Below are positions 33,651 to 45,756 of a stretch of 64,000 bases of DNA, piece by piece; position 1 is the first letter of the stretch, and each line of letters starts with the position of its first letter. The stretch spans positions 96,606 to 160,605 of the forward strand of contig JAGFNQ010008767.1 in assembly GCA_024364735.1 (NCBI GenBank). The letters are read 5' to 3'. The notes below the pieces were generated by a model. That model made no database searches. It was not told the origin of the DNA and saw only the letters and a list, made by a program, of their open reading frames with translations. This DNA is from Boesenbergia rotunda (lineage: Eukaryota; Streptophyta; Magnoliopsida; Zingiberales; Zingiberaceae). The position numbers and the translations under genes are program-made.

Positions 33651-34060
33651 TATGAAGGATGAAGGCATAACGATGTCGTGAAATAAGTATGAATGATGAA
33701 GCATGAATAGTTATTTTATTTTATGAATGGGCTTGTACCGGACCGAAGTAAGGGTCCAAAGGATGGGAACCTTAAGAACGCCCCGGTTCTGGACTACCGA
33801 CTATGCTGTCCACAGTTCTGGGACTACCGATGTAGCGACCCGCCTTCTTACTACCTTTAGACGGATCATTACTTTTCTCTACTTCTCAACTTTTATACAT
33901 GATTAAAGAAAATTGCGGAAATCTTTTTTTTTTTTATTCTGCTAACGATTATATTCTAACTTAAGCAAACATGTATAATAATACCATGCCATACTTCCTT
34001 CTCAAATCCCATAGCTAATACCTGTTGAAAACAGCCTTACCCTTCTTAAACAGCCTGTAC

Positions 34061-34091
34061 CAGTCGACTGATGACGTGGCAGTCGACTGAT
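34061..34091. repeat. Direct repeat of CAGTCGACTGAT around TGACGTGGC in SL3
   Basis: CAGTCGACTGAT occurs at 34061-34072 and 34080-34091; each contains the palindrome CAGTCGACTG. The spacer includes GACGTGGC, an ACGT-core motif like plant bZIP sites. A regulatory role is inference only. Confidence 0.6.
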
Positions 34092-35908
34092 ACGCCTATG
34101 AGCAGTTTTACAGGTTTTCGGCAGTTGCTTTAACTCTCCACCAAACCTAATATTTCGAGCCATATGCAATTATGACAACATTTCTACACTCTATGACAGT
34201 TTCCTAAACAATTTAGCCAATCAAACGAATCCATAAACTTGAATTTAAAACTTTTATGGAAGGAAATAAACTAAACAAGTTTATATAAGCTTTAACAATA
34301 GAGTTTGTACCAATCTTGACTTCTAACCATTTAAACTCATCATGCAAAGTTCTATAACATCACTAAGGCATTATGGAATGAGAAAGCAACTTTTCTAAAC
34401 ATACTTAAGCAATAAAAACTTGTTTCGAAAGGAAATTGATACTATCTTGGCACAAACACCTTTTTCTCTAACAAAGTATCAATATCTTTAACTACTCACT
34501 TTTCTACTCATCCAATGCAAACATAAGAATACGTATGCTAAATGAAATGACAAGGAATCTTTACTCTAAGAAATTGAGCATGTAAAACTATCCAAAACTC
34601 AAATACTCTATAATCTCCATAAGCAAGAACTTGAAATTTGAATAAACTTAAACATTGCAATTCAAATAACTAAATTGTCTCGTCTCAAAGATCTCTCCAT
34701 AATCAGCCACCACACACACTCTACTCAGCACCGCCTCGACGTCTTCCTTCAGAATTGCTTGCCTTTACCTTTATCTGCAATAAGAGGAAATGCAACTAGT
34801 AAGCAAAAAGCTTAGTAAGTACTATCTAGCTCACAAAATCTCGAAATGTGCAAACATGCTTCTAGATCAAACTGAACATCATATGAGATACTAATAAGCT
34901 TGAAAGAAAACTAAGAACATGTGTAACTCAAAACATGCATACTCAAGCAATAAATAATCTCAATTTACTTTTCTTGGCTCAACTTGAAACTTTAGCTATT
35001 CTTTAACTTTTGAAAACTTTCTTAAACTTTCGAAAACTTTGCTAAAGCATATACTTGAAAATACTAATCACTTGGATCCACTGAAGACGTAAGTACCATC
35101 TCATGCGCGTTCCCTAAAAGGTTGGGGTAGCGAGCCACCAATCCTAATAGAGCAGACCTTGGTCTACCAGGGCCAAGACCTTGAAATTGGACACCTGGAT
35201 TTCTTTAACGACGCCCTTGGACGCCGGGTACTGGCCTTATAAAATAAAATAGCTTTTCTTTCATTTCTTTCTTATCTTTAAATGCCTTGGCATTTTAATG
35301 AGCCCCTTGTGTGCTCAAATCCCTAAGTCTTGACTTTTGGGGATTTCTTAAGGCCTTGGCCTTTTCTTTTCTTATCTTTATCTTCTCTTTTCTTTTCTCA
35401 TAGCTTTTCTTGGACCCTAAACTCACATAGGGTATTAATCAATATATATAAGCACATAATGAACTAAGATCACATGCAAAAACTTAAACAAGAAAGAATT
35501 ATCTCTTTTAAAAACTTTTAAAGGAAATTCTCACGGAAAACCGCCTCTTACTGCAGGTGAGCAGTACTTACATTGATATCTTGGACTTACAACCAAGAAC
35601 GGCGTCGGAGGTTCGAGAGAAACTTGAGATCTCGAAGAATTCTTCACGACTACGCGTTCCTCTCGTCGCGGGGATCCCGAATATAGAATTATCTCTTGGA
35701 GAAGGGTCTCGGACGGCCCTCTTGGCTTGGTGTTGGTGTCGCCCAAGAGAGGAGAGGGAGAGGAGGGGTCGGCGCAACTTGGAAGAGGGAGAGGGTTTGA
35801 GAGAAAATAAAACTTCTCTCTTTAATTAGCTATTTATACTTAAGGGGCGGATTAACTTAACTACAGCTTAAATATCTATCTTTCTTTCCTTTTCTGTGCT
35901 TGATACCC

Positions 35909-35964
35909 TAGCCCAGCTGGCCGCGCGCTCCCTTGGTCTCGTGGTGGTCGCGGGTTCGATCTCC
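35909..35964 (+). promoter_or_regulatory. tRNA-like module (A box/B box) in SL3, antisense to the LTR
   Basis: TAGCCCAGCTGG (35909-35920) is an excellent A box, and GGTTCGATCTCC starts at 35953 as a near-consensus B box 33 bp later. This is the best-preserved of the modules in the window. As in LTRs A, B and C it points against the LTR's own direction. No full tRNA cloverleaf is evident. Confidence 0.65.
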
Positions 35965-36156
35965 GGCTGCCCTTAATTAGTTTTTTCCTTTTTTGGCTTT
36001 TTTTTTCTTTTTCTTTTTCCAAAAATATCAAACGGACTCGGAAAATTCCATAAAAATACTCTAAAAATTCCTAAAAATATCTAGAATATTTCTAAACCAT
36101 TTCTAAATAATTCTAAGGACTTTAAAAACTAAAAATGGGAATTTTGGGGCGTTACA

Positions 36157-37323
36157 ACCGAAGCTGTCCAACAGGGATGGACACCTTAAGAACGCCCCGG
36201 TTCTGGACCACTGACTATGCTGTCCACGGTGTTTGGAACTACCGTCGTTGTTCCTACCCTAGTAGGTCGGGGCTCGCTACCTCGTATTTACTTAGGGATG
36301 CGCGCTTATGATGTATGTATGTGGTACAAGCCAGGGACCCCAATGATGTTATGTTTATGTTTTAAAAGTTTGATTTTAAAATTAAGCATCCTTATGTAAA
36401 TGCATTTGACTCATGCATTCATTCATGTTATGCATCACACCAGGGTAAGTATGTTTTATGCTTATGCTTATGATAAGTAAGTTTCATGCTCATGTATGTT
36501 AAGAATTATGCCATGATAAGTATGCTCATGTATGTTAAGAATTATGCCATGATAAGTATGCTCATGTATGTTAAGAATTATGTTATGATAAGTATGTTTC
36601 ATGCCCATGTATGCTACGAATTATTTCCTGCTAAGTATGTTTTGGTTTGATGCTTATGTTAAGAATCATGTTATATTAGTTGTTCATATGCTTATGATTT
36701 ACGCCAAGACTATGCCTATGTTTTATGTTCAAAATTATGTTATGTCAGATGCTTGATATGTTTATGTTTAAGTGACGTATGGTTTTAGTGAGTAGGAATG
36801 GGTCTTACTAAGCCTATGTGCTTATAGTCTTATTTTCCTCGTACCGCAGATCAAGCAAGAGGTTATTAAGGGAAGCAGCAGGAGAGGCAAGAGCATGTGT
36901 GTGTGTGGCAGTGACATGGCAAAGGATCCTTTTTATTTACGCATATCACATGTCTTGGGTTTTGGAAATGCCTCCTTAGATTCTATGCTATGTTTTAATG
37001 GTTATGCCTAATGTATGACTTAAGACTCATGATGTTTATGGAAAAGTTACTTGCTACTTATGAAGATTATGAATAAGCTATGAAATGGTTATATCATGAT
37101 GCCATGTATGTCATTAATAGGCAAAGTCCAATGACGCTAGGTTCATGAATGACAAGTTTAGGCATGTATAGATGTTTCATGTATTAGTTGCATGGTTAAA
37201 AGCATGTGTAGAAGAAAAAAAAAAGTATTCCGCTGTATTAAGCGGTTTTGTACGTACATGTATGTTTAGCGTAACGCCGCTTTCCCCCGCACCATAAGGT
37301 GGGCGAAAAAGGCGGGCGTTACA
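36157..37323 (+). mobile_element. LTR A2, second segment
   Basis: Continues after SL3 with the second unit of the 83-bp duplication and ends GGCGGGCGTTACA at 37323, followed by TSD TTAAC. Confidence 0.92.
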
Positions 37324-39440
37324 TTAACCACACATCTAGCATGTAACCTTATGTTATGTGGATATAATCATATAAATAAAAATTTTGCAGATACGTAAAC
37401 TAATTTACTTGTTACCTCGCGTAACTCGAAGAAAGGGACGAGATCCAACCGTAAGCGTCCCTTAGAAGCTCCGCCTCTATTCGCGTCCATGCCGAGTTTT
37501 GTTCGGGATGACTTCGCAAAACCACGAGTTTCGTGCCGACAAGAACTACTAGATTCTCCAAAGGCACGACAAGAATACCAAGAGAGAGATGGAAAGACTA
37601 ACGACCAAACGAAGAACGGAATCAAAATTCTGGGAAGAAGGAAGGAGTTGCGCCCGCTTCTTCTTCTTCTTACGACAACGGCTTGGTGGTCGAGGGTGGC
37701 TGAAGCTCACGGCAACAGGGGCCTCCTCTAGGGCCGGCGGCACTAGAGAAGGGAGAGGGAGAGAAGGAGAGGGAGAGAGGGCTTATTCCTAGATCTCTTG
37801 GATTGATTTCCAAGCCTTGCTTTGGCTCCTTTATATAGTGGCCTCTCAACCGCCAAGTCTCCTTTTAATATGGAATAAATTTTCATAAGAAATTTATCAT
37901 ATTAATTTTCTATGATTTAATCCATCATGCCAAGTTTTTATCATAATTTAATTCATGATAAAAATCAACCATATCTCCCTTTTCTTATGGAACAAATTTT
38001 CATAAGAAATTTGTTATATAAATTTTTCTTATTATGGAAAATCAATTCATAATTGATTTTATAAAATAAAATAAACTATTCAAAGTTTATTTTAATTTCC
38101 ACAAAAATAATAAACCAAACCTCGATTTATAAAAAATTATATATTATTCATAATTTAATAAAACAAACCACACTTGGTTTATTTTATAAATTAAACCAAA
38201 CAATTTGATTTTTCCCTTTTGTTGTGGTCGGCCAACCAAGACCCTCTTTGGCCGGCCACATCCAAACCTTGACCCCATGAATTAAACTCATTTAATTCAA
38301 CAAATAAGTCTTCAAAAGACTTAGCCATTTTACGCTTCCGATGCGTCTCTGAAAAATTCAGATTTGACTTATCTCGCTTGATCCGAAAATTCAATTTTCA
38401 ACTCGTTTTAAATCCTTCGGATTACTCGTAGTGCGTGTGACTAAATAGGCTTTCGATTTATGTTGGCTGTCTATAATTAATCAATTATAGAACGATCATG
38501 AGTGGCACCTAGTAGTACATCGTGATCCCCAATTAATCGAAAGATAAACGGTTGACCTCAGAAACAATTCCGAAACCCTTCAGCAGCTATAATGAATTGT
38601 ACCCCATTCCCTTCACCATGTTATACCCACTTGGTTCAGGACATGGTCTATGTGTGTCAGTCCCCACTAGGCTGACTACGTCACACCTAGCCCAAGTAAC
38701 GTTTTTCTCGTCCTACGGATTCTAATTACTCTCATGTATCTAAGAGATTCATACTCTGAACATGTCATGCTCTGGCCAGAGGCTTCGAGTAAAAATCCGA
38801 CGATAGGCCTTGGGTATACATCTCCTCGCAAGGAGTGGTGAATCCTTTGTAGGCTGTTCAAACATCTTCGGGAACTTCGGCTTATACCCAATCATCCTGG
38901 GTCCACACCTCCTTGGAGATGTTTGCTTAAGATGTCAAAGTATAAGTCTCTATGACCAAGATGACTTGAACACCGCAAGTCAAAGGAACATCGCACTTAA
39001 GCTGCAGTAAGAACTTCACTGACATATATGTAGACTACCATATGAAGTTTTACAGCCAGTCACTCCAATGAACTAGTTCCCTTAACTAGCATTCATGTTT
39101 ATATCCGGACATCCCAATGTCACCAGCCAGTGAGAATCAGCTGATTAGAGAATAAACCATGCTAGTCTCAACAGAATTGATAGTGTCCGTATTTATCAAT
39201 TCATCGACTAGGGACAATTTCAATACTTCACAATTGCACATATAGAGATAATCACTAGTTGTGAATTCATCACAAATTCTCTCATGCTGTGAATTGAATT
39301 GCGGACATTCAGTAAATGAGTTTAAGATCTCAATCAAATACATAAACATGTATACTAAAATAGTGAATATTTATTTATTAAAATAAATGATTACAATCAT
39401 AAGGCGATTGTCTTAGGACACTTTTCTTATATCACTAACA
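37324..39440 (-). mobile_element. Solo copia LTR SL2, right segment
   Basis: Continues the LTR begun at 18395 and ends ATCACTAACA at 39440. TTGTC follows (39441-39445), matching 18390-18394. It is of the E1/E2 LTR family. ORFs here, such as 37489-37792, recur in sister LTRs and are not genes. Confidence 0.92.
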
Positions 39441-40192
39441 TTGTCAACGTTACAAGAACCTATTGAGTCACACACTAAGGACATAATGCTTTGGAGATTA
39501 ATTGATCTTAGTTTGACTAAGATTTGATCCGAATTGGATTAATTGAGTTAGACTCAAATTAATCCAATTGAATTATGAGATTGAGATCTAATTTGAGTTT
39601 GACTCATTTAGATTAGACTCAACCATATTTGAGATATTAATTCATTAAAATATTTAATAAATTAATAATAGTGGAAGATGAAAGGTTTCTCTTCATTAGA
39701 TGAAGAGAAGTTGAAGAGCCACATGAGAAAATGTGCTCTAACTGAGTTTTTATCAGCATTAATGGAGGGAAGCTAATGGGACAAAAAAACTTTTCATATT
39801 CATGGGATGAGAATAAAAGAGTTTTTTTTGTCATTTGGATGATGAACTTGTCGTTTTTCCTTCCCTTCTTTCACTTGGCCAAAATCCCTCTTCTCCCTCT
39901 CCTTCTTGCTTTGTAAATCTCCTCTTGTGGCTAGCACCACAAAGGCGATTCTTCTCCGAAGCTTGAGAGATCGTGTTCGTGTTGATACGCATAGAGGCAC
40001 GGATACTTGAACGTGCAAGAGATCTGGCATATCTTGGACAAGCAGGATAAGTGAAGGGCATGCGCCAAAGGTATACCTATATGATAGGAATTTGTAAATT
40101 AACTTTATATGAGTTTTCTTTCTCATGGATCACTCGTGGGATCTATTATTACCGCTGCGATTTTTGAATTATTTTGCTTATAGATCCCTACA
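39441..40192 (+). mobile_element. Probable LTR fragment of another copia element
   Basis: It has an AT-rich U3-like start, then a CT-rich leader-like stretch, and ends TTGCTTATAGATCCCTACA at 40192, a typical ...CA LTR end. It begins inside an element at the SL2 insertion, so its other part may lie at or before 18394. The family is not identified and no partner LTR was found. ORFs at 39800-40126 are not supported. Confidence 0.4.
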
Positions 40193-40750
40193 CGTGCCAC
40201 GTCAGTTCCCAAGCGCTTCACTGCTCCCAAGCACCCAAGTGCTCCCAGACGCCCAAGAACAGGAAAATGGTTGGCCAAGTCTGCGAATAAGGATGCGGCT
40301 AAATCGGTTATGTGTAGCGCGCCCCTATAGCCTATCAGGCGCCCGAGATCATGTATAAAAGGGTTTTCACCCGCTTTGCCTTGGACATTAACTCAAGCTC
40401 TCGAAATCTCAACGATAATGTTTTTGTGCTTGAGTTCTCTGCGCTCAAGAAGTTCAAGATCGACGACACGCCACTTCTGCAACTAATTCCTTCTTTTAGT
40501 GTTGTTGGTATAATTTTTATTTTTTTGTACTTAATCATAACTCTTGTACTTCATTCACGAATTATAGTATTGTCCAACGAAAACGGTCAACAACCGTGAG
40601 CCTTGGAGTAGGAGCCGTCATAGACTCCGAACTAAGTAAAAATAAGGTGTTAGCCGTGTTCAACATGTTTACTTTCACTGTATTTAATCTGATTTATCCA
40701 AAAAATCGTTATCGATAATCACCCCCTCTATTGATCACATTGATCCCATA
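40193..40750 (+). mobile_element. SIRE-like copia LTR fragment, plus orientation
   Basis: The end (GATCACATTGATCCCATA, 40750) and inner words (GCCTTGGAGTAGGAGCC, TCCGAACTAAGTAAAAAT) are the reverse complement of the S1 LTR at 14186. No primer binding site follows, so it is a 3' or solo fragment. The small ORF at 40351-40599 is LTR sequence. Confidence 0.65.
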
Positions 40751-40751
40751 A

Positions 40752-41086
40752 ATAATACTTGGCACATTGACCATTATTAAAGCCCATAGAAATTAGCTAC
40801 CTAGAACTTATGCTATTATATGGATGCTCGAAAGCATGAGTTAGCTCGAAAGTTGGCAGCATGATAATACTTGGCACATTAGTCGTTATTAAAGCTTGAA
40901 AGTCGTAGTTGCCTGACACTTAGGTTGTTATATGAATGTTTGGAAGCATGAGTTAGTTTGGAAGCTATCAACATGATAATAATTGGCGCATTGGCTATTA
41001 TTAAAGTCCGAAAGCATTAGCTACCTGGCACATAGGCCGTTATATGAATGTTCAATAGCATGAGTTAGCTCGGAAGCTGTCAGTGT
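40752..41086. repeat. Three diverged copies of a 112-bp tandem repeat
   Basis: Units start at 40752, 40864 and 40976, each opening ATAATA(C/A)TTGGC(A/G)CATT. All carry ATGAGTTAG and GGAAGC/CGAAAG words at matching positions. The copies are clearly diverged from each other but the period is exactly 112 bp. Confidence 0.85.
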
Positions 41087-41492
41087 AAGTACCCCAGATG
41101 GTTTTAATGTGGTTAACCGAGTCAAGTTAGGTCATGTTAGTATTTGATCCCGTGTCTAGGTATACAGAAGCTTAAGAGCACAGAAAGTCGAGCGGAAGAC
41201 ACAGTAGACAAGAAGTATGGTGTGAGAAGGGAGTTGACGGGCTCGGTGCATCCGAGGAACATGAAGGCTGCGAAAGAGTACACCGGTAAAGCAAGAAGAA
41301 CGTGCACTAAATAGCAAGTGAAATTTTAAAAAAGGACTAAGTTACCTTCAAAAATCAAGTACGATTTTAAAAAAATAGGTACGATTTTGAAAAACTAAGT
41401 TAACTTGAAAAGCAAGTAAGATTTTGAAAAACTAATTTAACTTTATCAAGTAGGAAGATAAACTCAGTTAAGCAAAACAAGTTAAGCAAATC
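41087..41492. other. Non-coding sequence beside S2
   Basis: No ORF is supported. It contains A/T-rich AAAACTAAGTTAACTT words like those at 7160-7700. It is probably the 3' untranslated part of S2. Confidence 0.4.
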
Positions 41493-41735
41493 TTATTCTA
41501 TAACACACATTCGAAGTTGGCACCTTAAGTTGTTAAATTCAGATTCTAGAAGTGGTTTAGTGAATATGTCTACCAGATTTGACATGGATTTAACATGATT
41601 AAGCTCAATTTTCCCTTTAACTACATGATCTCTAATAAAATGATGTTTAATCTCAATGTGTTTGGTTCTTGAATGACGCACTAGATTTTTTGATAGGTTG
41701 ATTGAGCTTAGATTGTCAATGAATATTTTTACTTA
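41493..41735 (-). pseudogene. S2 RNase H C-terminal fragment (Ty1/copia pol end)
   Basis: The minus strand encodes HSRTKHIEIKHHFIRDHV and SNLVDIFTKPLLESEF, the known end of copia RNase H, then a stop at 41493. Upstream it joins gag sequence at about 41735, so protease, integrase and RT are deleted. Confidence 0.85.
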
Positions 41736-41759
41736 ATTAAAATCTAAGTTGAAATCTAG

Positions 41760-42720
41760 CTTGAAGCATCTTCTTCTTGTTCATCTTCTTGGGTTAGTCC
41801 TCCTTCTTGTTTGGGCATTCGTGCTTGAAATACCCCTTTTTGTTGCTACCAAAGCAGATGATATTGCTCTTGGAGTCACTGGTTATGGGCTTCATCACCT
41901 ATTTTTTATATATCCTTCTTTGTGAACCTCTTCTTCTTCCTGGTGAACATTTTTCTTACCAGGTTCACCAGGTAATCTTCTGAATTTGAGTCTGACTCAT
42001 TTTCAGACTCATCCTTGGTTTTGTTTCTTGACTTAGACTCTTTTGAAGAACCTGCAAATAAAGCTACACCTTTCTCGACTAATTTGGTGTTAGTTTGTTC
42101 GTATAACTCTAATTCATAAAGCAACTCATCTAGTGTTAATTTAGAAAGGTTCCTTGAAATTTTGTATACATTTATAATAGATGCCCACAATGAATTTCGA
42201 GGGAATGAATTGAGGGCATACACTATTACATCCCGGTTCTCTGGTTCGTGTTTGATTAGGTGCAACCCATTCATGATGTCCTTGATCTGGGCATGTAGTT
42301 GGTTTGTTGTCTCTCCATTCTGCATTTTTATAATCTATTTAATAGCAAGTCTCATTTAGTTACCTTGGCATCATTTGTCCCTTCATGTAGCTCGATCAAC
42401 TTATCGCAAAACTCCTTTGCACTTACTAGTCGGTCGATCCAGTTCAGCTCCTCCTTGGTTAGCTCGTACTGAAGAGTGTTTTGGGCCTTGAACTCAACTT
42501 GAGCTTTTTTTCTTCATCTTAATGTTCCACTTGTCTAGTTTTAGTGGAAGATTGACTCCTTCATCCATTGGAGGTGAGTATCCAGTCTGGATTGTGAACT
42601 ACTAATTCATGTCGATCTTTAAATAGACCTCCATCCTCCTCTTCTAATAAGGAAAGTCTTCTCCATTGAACATTAGAGGGGGGACAATGTTGTAGCCTTT
42701 GCTTTCGGGCCATTTAATTC
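41760..42720 (-). pseudogene. S2 gag (SIRE-like copia), degenerate
   Basis: The main open part is 42325-41906: LHAQIKDIMNGLHLI, LWASIINVYKISRNLSKLTLDELL and an acidic ESENESDSNSED stretch before KKKRFTKKD. The N-terminal part can be read in other frames up to about 42720. The zinc knuckle region near 41840 has CFGSNKKGYFKHEC, with one Cys and the His changed. Layout matches S1 gag. Confidence 0.78.
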
Positions 42721-42962
42721 ACTAGAAAAAAAAGAAACAAGGTCCCAAGACTAGGTCTTGAATTAGTAGTGTAGGAGAAGAGAGGGAAAAAATAACTCAA
42801 ATGGTGTTGCACCAACTTTGAGTAAACCCAATCAAATAAAAAGAATAGTCTAAGGAAAGGTATTTATACCAAACTTAGACTGTGCACGAAAAATTGAAAA
42901 CCACAGAGAACAAATCCAATCTCCTGCCTCTTACAGTGGTTGCACTAATTCAGAGCAAAGAA
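42721..42962 (-). other. S2 leader
   Basis: Non-coding sequence between the primer binding site and gag. Similar in length and base composition to the S1 leader. Confidence 0.5.
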
Positions 42963-42975
42963 GGCTCTAATACTA
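42963..42975 (-). other. S2 primer binding site (mutated)
   Basis: The minus strand reads TAGTATTAGAGCC, an initiator-Met-type site with changes, two bases from the LTR start at 42978. Confidence 0.7.
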
Positions 42976-42977
42976 CT

Positions 42978-43529
42978 TGTAGGATCGTTGCACGTGAGAG
43001 GGGAGTAAATTACGTGACTTTTTAAAAATTTGCTTTTCGGAGTTTAAAAAAAAGCGAACGTAGTGTAAAAAATAAAGCGATAAAAGAAAAACCAAGCAAA
43101 CAAACAAGAAGTCAGTTTTACTTGGTTCGGAACCTTTGACGACTCCTACTCCAAGGCCTAGGGCCCTTAGACCATTTTGATGGGCAATTCACTAATCTCT
43201 CTACTAGTAAACTCCCTGTAGAGTTGTCTAATACAAGAAAAGGCACAGTGTAACACCCTACATTGTCCTTGAATATGTGCATGAAAAACAAGTACAAAAT
43301 GAATGTTTTTTATACCCAACACTTAAGAGAAAATCGGTCAGGCATGTGTGTTAGTGTCAATTTTCTGGCAGCAGTCGATCATAATCGAGTCATAGCAGGG
43401 CTGCAGTAAGAAGACGAGGAAGCAGAAAGATCATGAACACTTGAGAACAGAGTGTTCAGAGAAGTATTCAAGCCTTCAGCCGAACACTCCTTTTATAAGA
43501 CATCTGAGGCACCTTAGTTCCCAACTAAG
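42978..43529 (-). mobile_element. S2 5' LTR, first segment
   Basis: Starts TGTAGGATCGTTGCACG beside the primer site and shares ACTTGGTTCGGA and CTACTCCAAGGCC words with the S1 LTR. It is interrupted at 43529 by E1; CTAAG (43525-43529) is repeated at 54777-54781. Confidence 0.75.
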
Positions 43530-45741
43530 TGTTGGGACCGGGTGCATGTTGACATGGATGCGGGTTCATAATTTTAAAATTTAATTACGTACAGCGGAAG
43601 ATTTAGCATAAATAATTTCTTAAATTATTTAACCACACATCTAGCATGCAACCTTATGTTGTGTGGACATGATCATATATTTGAAATTTTGCAGGAAGTA
43701 AACTAATTTACTTAATACCTCGCGTAACTCGAAAAAAGGGACGAGATCCAACCGTAGCGTCCCTTGGAAGCTCCGCCTCTATTCGCGTCCACGCCGAGCT
43801 TTCTTCGGGATGACTCCGCAAAGCCACGAGTTTCGTGCCGACAAGAACTACTAGATTCTCCAAAGGCACGACAAGAATACCAAGAGAGAGATGGGAAGAC
43901 TAACCACCAAACGAAGAACGGAATCAAAATTCCGGGAGGAAGGAAGGAGTTGCGCCCGCTTCTTCTTCTTCTTCAGCAGCTGCTTGGTGGTGGTTGAAGC
44001 TCACGACAATAGGGGTTCTCCTTTTAGGGCCGACGACACTAGAGGAGGGAGAGGGAGAGAAGGAGAGAGAGAGAGGGCTTATTTCTAGATCTCTTAGATT
44101 AAATTCCAAGCCTTGCCATGGGTACTTTATATAGTAGCCTCTCAACCGCCAAGTCTCCTTTTTATGGAATAAATTTTCATAAGAAATTTATCATATAAAT
44201 TTTTCTATGATTTATTCTATCATGCCAAGTTTTTATCATAATTTAATTTATAATAAAAACAACCATGTCTCCCTTTCTTATGGAATAAATTTTCACAAGA
44301 AATTTATTATATAAATTTTTCATATCATGAAAAAATCAATTCATAATTGATTTTATAAAATAAAATAAACTATTCAAAGTTTATTTTAATTTCCATGAAA
44401 ATAATAAACCAAACCTCGGTTTATAAATTTATATTATCCATAATTTTATAAAACAAACCACACTTGGATTATTTTATAAATTGAACAAAATAATTTGGTT
44501 CTCCCTTTTAATGTGGCCGGCCAAACAAAGAGGGTAGGGACCCTCTTTGGCCGGCCAAACCCAAGCCAAGATCATATGAATTAAACTCATTTAATTCGTC
44601 CAATAAGCCTTCAAAAGACTTAGCCATTTTATTCTTCCGATGCGTCTCTGAAAAATTCAGATTCGACTTATCTCTCTTGATCGAAAAATCCAATTTTCAA
44701 CTCGTTCTAAATCCCTCGGATTACTCGTAGTGCGTGTGACTAAATAGGCTTTCGATTTATGTTAGCCGTCTATAATTAACCAATTATAGAACGATCATGA
44801 GTGGCACCTAGTAGTACATCATGATCCCCAATTAATCGAAAGATCAACGGTTGACCTCAGAAATTATTCTGAAACCCTTCAGCAGCTATAATGAATCGTA
44901 CCCCATTCCCTTCACCATCTTATACCCACTTGGTTCAGGACATGGTCTATGTGTGTCAGTCCCCACTAGGCTGACTAAGTCACACCTAGCCCAAGTAACA
45001 TTTTCTCGTCCTACGGATTCTAATTACTCTCATGTATCTAAGAGATCCATACTCTGAACATGTCATGCTCTGGCTAGAGGCTTCGAGTAACAATCCGACG
45101 ACAGGCCTTGGGTATACATCTCCTCGCAAGGAGTGGTGAATCCTTTGTAGGCTGTTCAAACATCATCGGACACTTTGGCTTATACCCAATCATCCTGGGT
45201 CCACACCTCCTTGGAGATGCTTGCTTAAGATGTCAAAGTATAAGTCTCCATGACCAAGATGACTTGAACACCGCAAGTCAAAGGAACATCGCACTTAAGC
45301 TGCAGTAAAACTTCACTGACATGTCTATATATAGACTACCATATGAAGTTTTACAGCCAGTCACTCCAATGAACTAGTTCCCTTAACTATCATTCATGTT
45401 TATCTCCGGACATCCCAATGTCACCAGCCAGTGAGAATTAGCTAATTAGAGAATAACCCATGCTAGTCTCAACAGAATTGATAGTGTCCGTATCTATCAA
45501 TTCATCGACTAGGGACAATTTCAATACTTCACAATTGCACATGTGGAGATAATCAATAGTTGTGAATTCATCATAAATTCTCTCATGCTGTGAATTATAT
45601 TGTGGACATTCAGTAAATGAGTTTAAGATCTCAATCAAATACACAGACATGTATATTCAAATAGTGAATATTCATTTATTAAAATAAATGATTACAATGA
45701 TAAGGTGATTGCCTTAGGACACTTCTCTCATATTACTAACA
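43530..45741 (-). mobile_element. E1 3' LTR (2212 bp)
   Basis: The plus strand starts TGTTGGGACCGGG and ends ATTACTAACA. It is full length, unlike its partner. The polypurine tract abuts it at 45742. Confidence 0.93.
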
Positions 45742-45756
45742 AACTCCCACTTGGCC
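45742..45756 (-). other. E1 polypurine tract
   Basis: The minus strand reads GGCCAAGTGGGAGTT immediately before the 3' LTR start, a classic copia plus-strand primer. Confidence 0.9.

Larger units (their letters stand above)
31783..33830 (+). mobile_element. LTR A2, first segment (3' LTR of A)
   Basis: Starts TGTAACGACCCGG. It carries the antisense tRNA-like module (32100-32155) and an expanded minisatellite (about 33320-33650). It is interrupted at 33830 by SL3, with ACCGA at 33826-33830 and 36157-36161. Confidence 0.92.
33831..36156 (-). mobile_element. Solo Ty3/gypsy LTR SL3 (2326 bp), TSD ACCGA
   Basis: The plus strand starts TGTAGCGACCCGCC and ends GGGGCGTTACA; on the minus strand it reads TGTAACGCCCC..., related to LTRs A, B and C but a separate family. 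The TSD ACCGA is exact on both sides. TATA box TATAAATA at 35838-35831 on the minus strand. It holds a tRNA-like module at 35909-35964 and a doubled AGTCGACT motif at 34061-34091. ORFs at 35531-35829 are LTR sequence. Confidence 0.92.
18498..37323 (+). mobile_element. Ty3/gypsy chromovirus A (Tekay-like), nested host of B and SL3
   Basis: The TSD TTAAC flanks both ends. Order: LTR A1 (18498-21623), primer binding site, gag (21962-23112), element B insertion, protease (30884-31200), deletion junction, integrase C-terminus (about 31330-31748), polypurine tract, LTR A2 (31783-37323, itself containing SL3). RT, RNase H and most of integrase are deleted, so the element is non-autonomous. LTRs over 3 kb, the gag type and an integrase end with EEATWERE-type chromodomain residues are known features of the Tekay/Del lineage. 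Confidence 0.92.

Noticed and set aside
35531..35829. Overlapping ORFs on both strands in SL3
   Set aside because: They lie in the transcribed part of a solo LTR and have no domain support.
35909..35964. A functional tRNA gene
   Set aside because: A and B boxes are present, but no acceptor stem or anticodon arm could be built by eye, and the module is shared with other LTRs.
39800..40599. Small ORFs between SL2 and the 112-bp repeat
   Set aside because: They sit in LTR fragments, have no recognisable motif and no neighbouring gene context.
40752..41086. Possible CRISPR-like array
   Set aside because: Units are adjacent, long (112 bp) and diverged with no short constant repeat and unique spacers; the setting is a plant genome.
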